Below the pieces are notes generated by a model. It was not told the origin of the DNA and ran no database searches. It saw only the letters and a list, made by a program, of their open reading frames with translations. This document shows, in pieces, positions 1 through 9,989 of a stretch of DNA of 18,943 nucleotides. The position numbers and the translations under genes were made by a program. Source of the stretch: Alectoria sarmentosa (Eukaryota > Ascomycota > Lecanoromycetes > Lecanorales > Parmeliaceae); the NCBI GenBank assembly GCA_009733775.1, contig WOGZ01000493.1, forward strand, positions 1 through 18,943, read 5' to 3'. How positions within the stretch are numbered: the first letter of the stretch is position 1; the number at the start of each line of letters is the position of its first letter.

Positions 1-129
1 AAATCATTAAACGCAAACGACGAAATTGCGATATTTATAATAATTTTGAATTTATGTTATAACGAAAAGATTATATACGAAATTAATCATAATATTATCG
101 TTATCGCATAATTAAATTAAACATTTATT

Positions 130-319
130 AAAAGATATATAATGAATATCATATATAAGTTAATTAAGTATATAAGAAATATGAGAAAATCGTGTTTTTA
201 AGCTTATTCGCCAAGATAATATCAAGACACGATTGATCTTAAAATTATTCTTAAGATTATCCTTAAAATCGATCTTAAGATCGATCTATATACGTTACGC
301 AAAAGGTTGATTTTCAACA
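130..319. repeat. LTR-like direct repeat, left copy
   Basis: This ~190-bp block recurs in the same orientation at 1992-2181, at a constant offset of 1,862 bp and with no indel seen. I count about 24 differences between the copies, all transitions (C/T or G/A), which is the pattern RIP leaves. Both copies share an uninterrupted stretch around TTTTTAAGCTTATTCGCCAA. The pair could be the LTRs of a small non-autonomous element or simply a dispersed repeat. TG...CA ends are not visible, which fits decay but also leaves the LTR reading unproven. AACATTTAT occurs just outside both ends (120-128 and 2181-2189) and might be a target-site duplication. Confidence 0.8.
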
Positions 320-359
320 TTCCTCTATAGCGTCAAAAGATAACGTATACGATTGTCTT

Positions 360-1005
360 AACACTTTTTTATAGCGATACGTTATAATGTCTTGATGTAG
401 GGACTTTTTTCGCTTTGTAATACGAGAAGCTCAATAAAAATTTGAGAGATGTCGCCTTGACGTAAGGACTTGCTTCTCTTTCTGATATGAAAATTCAATT
501 GAAATTTGAACATTTCTTTATAGCGATACGTTACGATGTTCTGATGTAGAGACTTGTTCGTGTTACGACGCCTTGATGAAGGGACTTATTTCTCTTTGTG
601 ATACGGGAAATTGCTTTGATGTAGGGACTTGTTCCCCTTTGTGATATGAGAAGCCCAATAATAATTTGGGATTTAACGCCCTGATTAAGAACGTGATCCC
701 CTTTGTATGGGGAGCTCAGTTCGAGTAAAAACTTATTTTTCTTGATGATACGGGAAGTTGCCTTGATGTAGGGACTTGTTTCCCTTTATGATATGAGAAG
801 CCCAATAATAATTTGAAACTTGACGCCCTGATTAGGGGCGTGTTCCCGTATTGTTTTGAGAAACCCTTTGAGATTTGATCCTCTTGTTTGTGAGGAGCCT
901 GATAATTTTGGGACTTTTTCCCCTTTTTATTATGGGGAGCTCAATAGAAAGTAGGGATTTGTTCCCCTTTTTTGTCATAAGGAGCCCGTTGAATTCGGGA
1001 CTTGA
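360..1005. repeat. Degenerate ~147-bp repeat family
   Basis: Imperfect copies of a motif near GATGTAGGGACTTGTTCCC recur at about 394, 543, 618 and 765. The clearest pair is roughly 600-705 against 747-852 (offset 147 bp), where both copies run from GATACGGGAA through GATGTAGGGACTTGTT to GAGAAGCCCAATAATAATTTG. A second pair, ATAGCGATACGTTA at 371 and 520, is 149 bp apart. The differences are mainly transitions. No open frame of note crosses the block. It lies between the two LTR-like repeats and grades into the GC-richer array that follows, sharing the AGGGACTT core with it. Confidence 0.7.
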
Positions 1006-1009
1006 TGTT

Positions 1010-1826
1010 CTATGCGAAGGGATTGGATATCCGTACGCAGGGACTTGAAAGGATACGATGTTCGATGATATGTGACGGAATGCTCGAATGAGATTGAATG
1101 CCCGATGGTATGGGACGGAATATCCTGTACGAAGGGACTTGAAAGGATGGAATGTCCGATGATATGGGACGGAATGTCTTATACGAAGGGACTTGAAAGG
1201 ATGGGATGTCCGATGGTATGGGACGGAATGCCCGAATGGAACTGGATGCCCGATGGTATGAGACGAAATGCCCTGTGCGAAGGGACTTGAAAGGATGAGA
1301 TGTCCGATGATATGGGACGGAATGCCCGAATGGGATTGGATGCCCGATGGTATGAGACGGAATGCCCTGTGCGAAGGGACTTGTTGCCCGATGGTATGGG
1401 ACGAAATGCCCTGTGCGAAGGGACTTATTGCCCGTGTGAAGGGACTGGATGCCCTGTGTGAAGGGATTTGATTCGATATTTTGTAGTTGTATTTGAAAAA
1501 GGATGGGATGTTCGATGGTATGAGACAGAATGCCCTGTGCGAAGGGACTTGTTGCCCGATGGTATGGGACGAAATGCCCTGTGCGAAGGGACTTATTGCC
1601 CGTGTGAAGGGACTGGATGCCCTGTGTGAAGGGATTTGATTCGATATTTTGTAGTTGTATTTGAAAAAGGATGGGATGTTCGATGGTATGAGACAGAATG
1701 CCCTGTGCGAAGGGACTTGTTGCCCGATGGTATGGGACGAAATGCCCTGTGCGAAGGGACTTATTGCCCGTGTGAAGGGACTGAATGCCCTGTGTGAAGG
1801 GACTTGATTCGATATTTTTTGTATTT
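1010..1826. repeat. GC-richer tandem array with 168-bp units
   Basis: The core words GAAGGGACTTG, GGTATGGGACG and AATGCCCTGTGCGAAGGGAC repeat throughout. From 1381 the order becomes regular: units at 1381-1548 and 1549-1716 look identical base for base, and a third, truncated unit (1717-1826) has a few transitions and a short deletion. The 1010-1380 part is built from shorter, irregular subunits of the same words. Because 168 is divisible by three, the minus strand stays open for 277 codons (1843 to 1010) and encodes a 56-residue repeat containing SLRTGHFVPYHRA. That frame has no recognisable domain and is probably a by-product of the repeat length. The array is far richer in G and C than its surroundings. 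Confidence 0.85.
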
Positions 1827-1991
1827 GAATTGCGATAGCTCAACTCGTCGGAAGTTACGAGCCAAAAAAAACGGGCTGTCGCAATGTAATAATGATTTAT
1901 TTCAGATCATTATTAATAAGATATTCATATATGAGAAGTGCGAGAATAAATGTTATTCTTTTATCGTCACAAATCGGGCTTATAATCTATC

Positions 1992-2181
1992 AAAAGATAT
2001 ATAATGAATATTATGTGTGAGTTAATTAAGTATATAAAAAACACGGAGGAATCGTGTTTTTAAGCTTATTCGCCAAGACAATATCAAGATACGATTGACC
2101 TTAAAGTTATTCTTAAAGTTATTTTTAAAATCGATCTTAAAATCGATCTATATACGTTACGCAGAAGATTAATTTTCAATA
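1992..2181. repeat. LTR-like direct repeat, right copy
   Basis: This is the partner of the block at 130-319. It keeps C or G at several places where the left copy has T or A, and the reverse also holds, so both copies appear to have been mutated independently rather than one deriving from the other. The segment between the two copies is the composite minisatellite. The right copy ends close to the downstream limit of the decayed gypsy element, but no third copy was found near 8-9 kb, so these are probably not that element's LTRs. Confidence 0.8.
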
Positions 2182-2189
2182 ACATTTAT

Positions 2190-3400
2190 AAATAAAACAA
2201 AAAAAATTGCAAAAAAAGAAAAATAAAAGAAAAAAATTAAACTTTTATGTATAATTTAACGTCGCGATGCGATGACGAGCGAATATTGAATAATAACGCG
2301 CGCCTTAATAACGTTAATGAGTGTATATTATTATTATGATGTTTATAAAAACACGTCGCTTCTCAGCTTTATTATTGTTTTTTAATATAAAAAAAACGAA
2401 ATCGTTATAATTGAAGCATCGTTATCAAAGATAAGATAAATAAATATATATAATAAAAAGGGTTTTTTATCGATTATATCGCTTCATTAAAAATATTTAT
2501 GATTTAGCACTTTAAAAAAATGTTATAAAGTTAATAATATAATATAATTATTGTTATTATTTAACGTTAAAAAATTGTTTCATTACGAATTGTAATATTG
2601 CGTTATAAAAAAGATAACGTTATAATAATTCTTTTTTCTTATTTTTTTTATAAAATTTAAAGATTTTTTAATAAATATTATATAAGATTTTTTTTTTAAT
2701 ATAAACATTTGAAAATTAAGGTTTAAAGGAGGAAATAATTATTAGATCGAATAATCGTATATGTTTTATATAAAATATGCGCCATTGTGACGTTATTTTT
2801 TATAAGTTTTTATAAAAATTGTAAAATTTAAATTTAATTAAATTAATCTCGCAATTATCTCATTAATGAAGATGCTTAATAAATATATATTTATTTGATA
2901 TATCTCGAGGTTTCTTTTTGATTTTTAGAGATTAATTTTATTATATAATTTAATCATTAAACTCGATAGTGATATTACGTCTTTTATATATATTTATTTA
3001 TTTGCGTTTACTTAACGACGTAGGTAATACGCCTTATATTCTCTCGATTTTCGATATAATTTTTTTTTTTAATATGAATTCGAATATAATGATCGAGAAA
3101 ATTGAATAAATTTTTCAAATTTTCGAAAATTTTAATTTATAAATTAAATTTTCTTATTGTTTGAAAATTCGAAAAGATTTCGTTTTTTGATTGAATAATT
3201 TAACATTTTTCAATTTAGAAAGTTTATATTCGTGATAAAGTTTTACGTATATTTTATCATTAAATTTCATAATCAGAGACTTATATTTTTTATTATATTT
3301 AATTTTCATTTTCGCGATGACGAAAGTAAAAAAGTCGATAGCTTTTTAACGATTTCGATTTTTATCGTTAATTATATCGATTTGTTTTTTGATAACGACG
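2190..3400. other. AT-rich stretch, no gene; expected 3' end of the gypsy element
   Basis: This is extremely AT-rich DNA with frequent homopolymer runs. The small plus-strand open frame at 3232-3480 lies opposite the retrotransposon and has low-complexity Ile/Phe/Asn composition, so I do not call it a gene. The retrotransposon's C-terminal region and 3' LTR should lie here, but neither could be recognised and no direct repeat with the 8-10 kb region was found. Confidence 0.5.
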
Positions 3401-4130
3401 TTATTAATATTTATTTCGTTATTCAATTTTATTTTATAAATGATTTTATTAATAATCTTTTCTATCGAAGCATTAATTAAATTATTTAAATTTTTTTTTA
3501 AAATAATGAAAAATTTATTTTATAAAACGTCAAAATAATAAATAATATAAAAGCGTAATATAATTTTTATAATTTAATTAATTTTTTCAAATTGTTTATT
3601 AATTTGTGAATAATAAATTATGAAAATTATTAATTCAATTTTTAAAGCAATGAAAATGACTTTTTAAAAATCGAAAAGAAATTTCGAATTGCGATTCGAA
3701 ATAATGATTCGTGAAATTTTTTAATTCGTAAGAACTTTTAATAACGTTATCGTTTATTTTATTACATTTTAAAATATCTTTTTAACGACGTTCGTTATTT
3801 TTTTCGAGAATTTGCATATTATATTTATTAAAACGTTATTTTCGTTTTTCAAAAAAGAAAAAATTAAAATGAAATTTATTATGATCGTATAAAAATTTAT
3901 AAACGAAGTTATCATTAATTTCAGAGATTTATAAAACGCGTGTTTAATGATTTGATTTAATTAATATTGCGAATAATGTAATATATATCTTTTAAGTCTT
4001 TAAATTAAATGTCTCATATAATAATTTTCGACGATTCGTTTATAGATTTTATGAAAATCATCGTAATTTTGAGAATTATGTGTTAATTCGAATATTTTTT
4101 ATTTTATATTTTTGAAAATGTAAAAACGTT
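3400..4130 (-). pseudogene. Decayed gypsy integrase (zinc-binding region and catalytic core)
   Basis: The zinc-binding part shows KIYKRIVENYYMRHLI and RYILHYSQY (about 4070-3960), where HYSQY stands for the expected H-C-x-x-C with both Cys changed to Tyr. The core begins with SFINFYTIIINF (about 3910; family pattern W..i..DFi..LP), then ENNVLINIICKFSKK (first Asp turned to Asn), then IIISNRNSKF (about 3700-3670; family pattern IvSDRGsqF, again Asp to Asn), then IYYSQI and an NKQFEKIN stretch standing for 'HPqTDGQTER.N'. It ends with NLNN and NASIEKI near 3480-3430. The integration function is lost. Confidence 0.85.
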
Positions 4131-4639
4131 TTTTAAAATTGAATAAATCGCGATAATAAACGAACTTTTCTCATCACACGAATTAAATGTTTAAAAGTTT
4201 TATTATTTTTATGAATATTTTATTTTTCAAAAGACGATCTTTTTTTCGCAATAAGAATTTATAAATCTTAAATCATTTTTTATTTTTTTTATACGCTTTT
4301 TCAAATTTAAATCGATAATTTTTAAACATTTTTATCGAAATAAAAATATAAATATTAATTTTATTAAGCACGTTGGGTTCATTAATTTCATATTTTTTTT
4401 TCGTTTATGAAGAAATTTGAAAAGAGCATTTAAAATCACATTTTGTTTTTTAAATTTTTATTGTATATTTAAATTGAATTGCGAAGCGTATTAAAAAATT
4501 CGTATAAATTATAAATTCATTCGATTCGAGAATAAAGAGAAAAATGTAATTTGTTATACGATATTTATGATAACAAAATAATTTGTGAAAATGATTTTTT
4601 TTTTTTCGAATCTTTAATTTAATATATAAAGAATCTTTT

Positions 4640-4850
4640 TTAACATTTATATTAAAGTTGCGATTTTTAATTTCGTGAATTAATATTTTAACTTCGTAAG
4701 ATTTAAAAGTTTTAATAAAAATATAATGAATTAAATATCGATTTTTGAGAAAGAGTTTTTTTGAGAATCATCGAGAACGTGATATAAAATTATTTCGAAT
4801 TCATATTTTTTAAATTCGTCGAAATTAATATAAAGTTAATATATCGAATC
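4640..4850 (-). pseudogene. Decayed RNase H domain of the gypsy element
   Basis: After a one-base frame slip near 4833, the minus strand reads YINFDEFKKYEF (4832-4797), which matches the 'lYIDlDASk..GFG' start of the RNase H domain in this ascomycete gypsy lineage, with Asp read as Asn at the first acidic residue. A later segment with SYEVKIL and HEIKNRNF (about 4710-4640) fits the 'a.s.YwpTElE.agl.w' helix, where the catalytic Glu lies. The domain would degrade the RNA strand during reverse transcription. The call rests on order and two motifs. Confidence 0.75.
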
Positions 4851-4979
4851 ATAATAATAAAGATAAATTTTCATAATTAAAATTTTTTGAAAAATTTCGA
4901 AAATCTTTTTTTTTTTTGATAAAAATTATTTTAATGCTTTTAATATATTTTTTTCGAATTCGATTTTTTTATATAAATG

Positions 4980-5640
4980 AGCGTTTAAGAAATTCAATTT
5001 TTAAGTGTTATAATAATTCGAAGATTTGAGCGAAATATTATATATTTCTTCGCAATCAATTCGTTATTTTTATATAAATCTTTAAATTTTTTAATGTTTT
5101 TGAAAAGCATATTTTTTTGATCGCGGCGACTTTTTTTTTAATAATTGTAAATTCAAAATCATTTATTTTTTATTTTAATAAGATAACGAATGAGTAATTT
5201 AAATAAGATTTTTCAAATTTAAAAATAATTTTTAATTTCGCGAAAAGTCGAAAAATTGTTTTTAAATGCTCGAAATGTTTTTTCGCTATTCGCGAAAAAA
5301 TAATTATATCGTCGATATAATATTTTGCGAAATGACGATATTAATATAAAAATTTATTCATTTTTTTTTAAATATAAAACATCGAATTTTTAAATCTCAT
5401 AATTATCACATTAAAATGTTTAAATCCGCGATGCGATATAATGATAAATCTTTATCGATGATTTTTTTATATAAAAAAAAAATGAAATTAATTATTGCAA
5501 TTAACGACGAAAATGAAAATATATTTTTGAATTATTGTGATAATATTGTTTTATAACGATAAAGAATAATTATTAAATATCGTGATTTTATTAAAATTTT
5601 GAATGTTAATAATAACTTTTTCTTTTCGTTCGAAAATCTT
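4980..5640 (-). pseudogene. Decayed Ty3/gypsy reverse transcriptase
   Basis: Conserved RT blocks are legible in order: INIQNFNKIT (about 5610-5581; first catalytic Asp region, with Asp-to-Asn changes after it), ISHRGF (about 5436), MRFKNS (about 5400), the catalytic YIDDIIIFS beginning at 5319, KKHFEHL (about 5283), KSYLNYS, and the thumb/connection segment KTLKNL. YIDD itself (5319-5308) is intact. In-frame stops fall at expected Gln positions (after FYI, after FLY, and in the LLGQ motif, now LLK followed by a stop) and at an expected Trp (TN-stop-LRR). The enzyme would copy the element's RNA into DNA; this copy is dead. Confidence 0.92.
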
Positions 5641-6269
5641 TTTCGAATTTACGTATATAATTATATATATAACGAAGATTAAAAAAGTAAAGAGCGTTGA
5701 TTTCGAGAATTAATTCATTTTTTTTTAAGTATACATTTTATCGAATTTTTTATCGATTAATTTTTTAACTTTCGAAATAAGTGAATATATTTTATTTTTC
5801 AATTTCGTTATCGAGAATTGTTAATTTATAATAATAAATATTTGTATTCATTCGAATTCGAATAAATCGATCGTGTTTTCAATATTTTTTCAAATCTTAA
5901 AATTTTTCTTCACGATTCGACGTATAACATTCACGTATTTTTATTTATCGTAAATTGTTATTTCGTTTAAAAGCTAAGTCTTTAAAGAGAGATCGATTAA
6001 GATTTTTTCAAATGTTGATTTCGAATTTAATAAATTTATGAATTTCGCAATTATAAGTTTTTTATTTTTAAAGACCTTTATTGTTAAAGAATAATTTTTT
6101 AAATTAATTTGATAATTTTTCTGAGTCTCGTATTTTGTGATAATGTTTATTTTTTAACGACGGGAAATTAAAAGCGAATATATAAAATCATTTTAAACAT
6201 TTATGAAATCAAAACTTGCATTCACGAAATGAAAAATTTTATTTTTATTTTTGATTTAAAAATAAAATC

Positions 6270-6850
6270 TCGATCGAGAAGAGAATCTTTATCGCGTAAA
6301 AAAATGTTTACGATTTTCGTCATTTTAAATAAAATCATTTATTTGCGTTTCGAGCGTACGATTTTTCGAATTCGCATATTATCTCGAACGATAGTTTGAA
6401 TAAAAATGATAATATTTTCGCATTTTATAAATTTTTTTTTTTTTTTCGAGATATCGATAATTACGTTTTTAAAATCGAAAATATTCATATTAATTAAAAG
6501 ATTCGTTTTTAAATTATTTATTATGTGAATATTTTTGATAAATTTTACAAAGTTTGAGATTTTATCATTTTTTCTTTTTATAAAAAATAAGAAATTAAAT
6601 TATTCGTTAATAAAATGTTTATTGAAATTAATTCCCCGCAAAGTTATTAAAATTTTATATTTATTCAATTTAAATTCGAAAAATAATTTTCTCAGAAAAA
6701 GTTTGTTAATTATGTTTATAAAATATTTCGTATTTAAATATTTAAATTCTAACGACGTTTTCATTATAAAATTCATTAATTTCGTGAAATAATGTTATAA
6801 TCGAAAAATTATATCGAAAATAAAAGAAAATAATATCGAAAATTCGATTA
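6270..6850 (-). pseudogene. Decayed retroviral-type aspartic protease domain
   Basis: Short landmarks survive on the minus strand: TLRGIN near 6647-6627 and INNLKTNLLINMNIFD near 6516-6473, matching the hydrophobic 'vdnLkanmLiG.Di' element that follows the active-site loop in clan AA proteases of fungal gypsy elements. RDKDSLLDRD follows near 6297-6267. The catalytic D-T/S-G triad, expected near 6825, now reads D-I-I, so the active site is lost. The family would have cleaved the Gag-Pol polyprotein. The position immediately before reverse transcriptase supports the call. Confidence 0.7.
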
Positions 6851-7007
6851 TATATAATAATTTTGAATTTATAATCGCAAAAACGATTTTAAATTTTTTC
6901 GAAAAATCAAATTTTTTTTAAAAGTGCTTTCGAGAATTAAGATTTTTTTGAAAATGTTTTTGAAAATAAGATTTGATCTTGATATGAGCGTGTAATAAAT
7001 TGTTTGA

Positions 7008-7040
7008 AAAAAGGTTTTTTTGCAAATACGATATTGAGAT
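7008..7040 (-). pseudogene. Possible remnant of a zinc-finger segment upstream of protease
   Basis: The minus strand reads SQYRICKKTF followed by a stretch resembling the second half of a C2H2 finger, inside a 127-codon open frame (7252-6869) that is otherwise Lys/Ile/Phe-rich. A Cys expected two residues before ICKKTF reads as Tyr, as a G-to-A change would produce. Some ascomycete gypsy polyproteins carry a Cys/His finger at this place, ahead of protease. This is inference from one short motif and position. Confidence 0.35.
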
Positions 7041-7259
7041 TGTTTTCTTTTTCTTTTAATAATAATATAATACGTTATAAATATAAATTTAATATTAATC
7101 TCGTTATTTTTAAAAAAAAAAAAAAATTTTAATAAAAGTTTTTTTATTCGCATCGTGAAATTGTTTTTCATTTTTATAATATATATAAAAATTTTGATAA
7201 TTAATATTTTTATAATAATTCTCGAGATCATAATTTTCGTTAAAAAAATCATTAAAATA

Positions 7260-8793
7260 CGTTTTTTGAGAAACTTTAAGAGGCGGCATCCTTATAAATT
7301 TCTAATTTTTATATAATTTTTAATTTTTATACGATTTTTGATTCTTTTTATACGATCTTTATTAATAAAAAGATCGATTATTACGATTCGCATAATTATT
7401 CTCGTAATTTTAACGATAATTGTTCGATTGAATATTTTTTGTCATAATCATTAATGATTATTTTAAAACGAATAAGACGTTTTTTAATTGTATAAATAAT
7501 AACACGAGTTTTGATATTTACGTTTATATAATTTAAAAAAAAAAAATTTGATTCGATTATAAATAAGTTTTTATTTATTCGCTGAATGCTTATTATTAAA
7601 AATCGTAAACTTATTAAGCGTATTGAAAATACATAAAAAAATTCGATTATTATTAATTTTCGTAAATTGAATATAACGATATTGATTAATAAGTATAAAT
7701 ATCGAATTCGCGAAAATTCGATATTATAAAAAGACGTAAAAGAAAATAAAATCGTTATAACGCTTTTTGATATTCATTTTATTTTATTTTAAACAAAAAT
7801 TTATTTTTATTAAATCGTTATTCTCGATCTCGCTTTCAATCTTTTTTTTTATTTCATTTTCAAATTTCTTTTCGCGTATTTTTATATTGTATTTTCTTTT
7901 GTTAATGAATGCGATATTAAAGTTTCTTTTTGTTATTAAACTTTTTTGTGAATTGTCGAAGTGTGATTAAAAAAGTTGAGAAAGAAATCGAAATTTATAA
8001 ATTCACGTTTAAGTAATTTTATGCTCAAATAATTTATGTATATTTATCGAAAATCCTTATTTATATTATATATTTGAAAACGTTTTATATATAATTTATG
8101 AAATTTTTTTTATTTTCGACGTTAGCGAAAATATATATTTATTTAATAAATTAATTTAATATCGAAGATATCGATATCTTAAATCGATTTTGAAATCGAA
8201 TAAGAGTTTTTTTAAAATCGTTTTATAATTGCATTATGATATTCTTTTCATTTTGAAAAAATATATTCAATTATTAAAATAAAGCGAATTTTCGAAAATA
8301 AATCGAAAGATTTGTTTATACGATATATTTTTTTTTGATCACAGCGTAATCTTTTATTCGATAATAAAAAAAGTATATTTCGCGATAAATTATTTCTTTA
8401 TTATTAAAAATGATATCTTCAATGTTATAAGATTCTTCGAGATTCGAATAAAAAAAATTTAAATTTAAAGCACGAAATTCGTCTTTAACGTTTTTTTACG
8501 TTTGTTTTAAAAAATTTAATTTTCTCGATATCTTTTACGATTTAAACGAATTTATGAATTTCGCAAAAAATTATAAATTCGAAAATGTTATTTATATTGT
8601 TTATAGTATAACATTTTATATATTTTAATTTACGTTTATTGATGTTAAAAGTAATAGTTATTAAGATCTCATCGAATTGATATACCCGTTTTGATTAAAC
8701 GTTTTAAGTTGATGAAAAGCGTTTCGATTACTTGAATTATCTTCAAAGTCGAATTCTGAAAAGAGAGAACATGAAAGGTTTTTAATAAAAAAT
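7260..8793. other. AT-rich stretch, no gene; expected gag and 5' LTR of the gypsy element
   Basis: There is no open frame with recognisable content. The 67-codon frame at 7767-7970 (+) is Phe/Ile/Leu-rich low complexity. By gene order, gag and the upstream LTR of the minus-strand retrotransposon should lie here, but RIP has erased any motif I could identify by eye. Confidence 0.5.
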
Positions 8794-8989
8794 AACTATT
8801 ATGATTGCTTGCTAAATAGTTTAACATTTAATATAACGTAACTTTCTTAACATAAAGAATATAAAAAATATCACACATTTAATAACATAACTTGCTTTTT
8901 TATTCTCTTTTGTTTTTTTGTTTTCGCATATAAGAAAAATCGTTTCGTGATATAAAAATCTCATTTTTATCGAAAACCTTATCAGTTAA
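8794..8989. repeat. Long inverted repeat, left arm
   Basis: The reverse complement of this block matches 9796-9989 closely over its whole length, sharing words such as CGATAAAAATGAGATTTTTA, ACGATTTTTCTTATATGCGAA and ACAAAAGAGAATAAAAAA. Nearly all mismatches are transitions. Arms of about 195 bp with an ~800-bp interior suggest a DNA transposon with long terminal inverted repeats, a MITE-like derivative, or two LTR-type sequences in opposite orientation. The match fades on both sides, so this is the full repeat. Confidence 0.85.
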
Positions 8990-9795
8990 TAGCAACATTG
9001 AATGTTTATTTCAATATTATTAATTTCAAACATTAATTTTTTGATATAATCATCAACTTTCAAACATTAAAATTCTCTTTTATTAAAATCGAATTTCAAA
9101 ACGAGCATCTCTTATTTTAATTTTCACTTTATTTTATATTGAATTTTTTTCTATATTAAATTCTTTTTTATATTGAATTTTATATTTCGAATCTTGAATT
9201 TCGAATCTCGAATCTCAGATCGAGATTGAATTGTTGATTTTTATAATTCGAGGCGATTATGTGAGATAAATGCTTTTTATTTTCTTCATCGAGAAAAATT
9301 TCTCTTATAACTTTTTTTTTTAATTCGTTATATTTTTATATTTAAAACATCGAATTTCATTTTTATTTTGAATTTTATGTTTCGAAAGGTTATTATTCTC
9401 ATTTTTCAATTTGAAAACTTCTTTTAAAGTGAACACGCTTTCACGAATCTTTTTAATCAAAATGTTTATCGATTTATATTTCAAATTGTGAAAAATAATC
9501 TTAGGCTTTCAGAGATTAATAAAGACGTTTTAAATTTTTTTATCGATGAATGTGTTAAGATTCGATTAACGTTTTTAAAATCTTATTTTTGATCGTCGAA
9601 TTGAGCAATTAATCAATCTTTTTTACGAATTACTTTTTGAATATTTAATTAAGAAATTCGAGTCTTTTAAAGGCTTTAAAATTCATCTTCAATAGAAATA
9701 ACATTTTATATTTCTCTTTTTCGATTATTAATTTCATCTTCAAGTGATATTTGAAAAAGCGAAACTATTTCGCGATTTTTCGAGACACCTCGTTT
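8990..9795. other. AT-rich interior of the inverted-repeat element
   Basis: About 800 bp lie between the two inverted arms. No open frame or domain could be recognised. It contains local low-complexity repeats (TTTCAAACATTAA twice near 9026-9071, and several TTGAATTT/TTTCGAATCT words near 9140-9210). If the arms belong to a DNA transposon, any transposase is either absent or beyond recognition. Confidence 0.45.
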
Positions 9796-9989
9796 CAATT
9801 AATAAGGCTTTCGATAAAAATGAGATTTTTATATTACGAAACGATTTTTCTTATATGCGAAAATAAAAAAACAAAAGAGAATAAAAAAATAAGTCATATT
9901 ATTGAGTGTGTGATGCTTTTGATATTTTTTATATTAAGAAAATTACGTTATATTGAATGTTAAACTGTTTAATAAGCAATTATAACAAC
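9796..9989. repeat. Long inverted repeat, right arm
   Basis: This is the reverse-complement partner of 8794-8989. A 70-codon open frame (9751-9963, +) runs through the arm, but it has low-complexity content and no counterpart conserved in the other arm, so it is not called as a gene. Confidence 0.85.

Larger units (their letters stand above)
3400..7252 (-). mobile_element. RIP-degraded Ty3/gypsy retrotransposon (pol region)
   Basis: Reading the minus strand from high to low coordinates gives the domain order of a Ty3/gypsy polyprotein: protease (about 6850-6270), reverse transcriptase (5640-4980), RNase H (4850-4640), integrase zinc-binding region (4130-3950) and integrase core (3925-3400). 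That order, with integrase after RNase H, separates gypsy from copia. The frame is broken by many stops, most of them where a conserved Gln (CAA to TAA) or Trp (TGG to TGA) is expected, plus a few frame slips. Asp-to-Asn changes (GAT to AAT) are also common. Both kinds of change fit RIP. LTRs and gag could not be placed; gag should lie above 7250. The element cannot make a functional protein. Confidence 0.9.

Noticed and set aside
1010..1843. CRISPR-like array
   Set aside because: The repeats are long and variable without unique spacers of even length, and the context is a eukaryotic nuclear genome.
120..2189. AACATTTAT at 120-128 and 2181-2189 as a firm target-site duplication
   Set aside because: A 9-mer of A/T-rich sequence is weak evidence here, and the repeat boundaries are fuzzy by a few bases, so it is mentioned only as a possibility.
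6535..6792. 85-codon plus-strand open frame
   Set aside because: It lies opposite the protease region of the gypsy element and has low-complexity Phe/Leu/Lys content.
6869..7252. 127-codon minus-strand frame as an independent gene
   Set aside because: It lies directly upstream of the protease remnant in the same orientation and is best read as a chance-open part of the dead polyprotein.
8794..9989. Inverted arms as the LTRs of the gypsy element
   Set aside because: LTRs must be direct repeats flanking the coding region; both arms lie on the same side of it and in opposite orientation.
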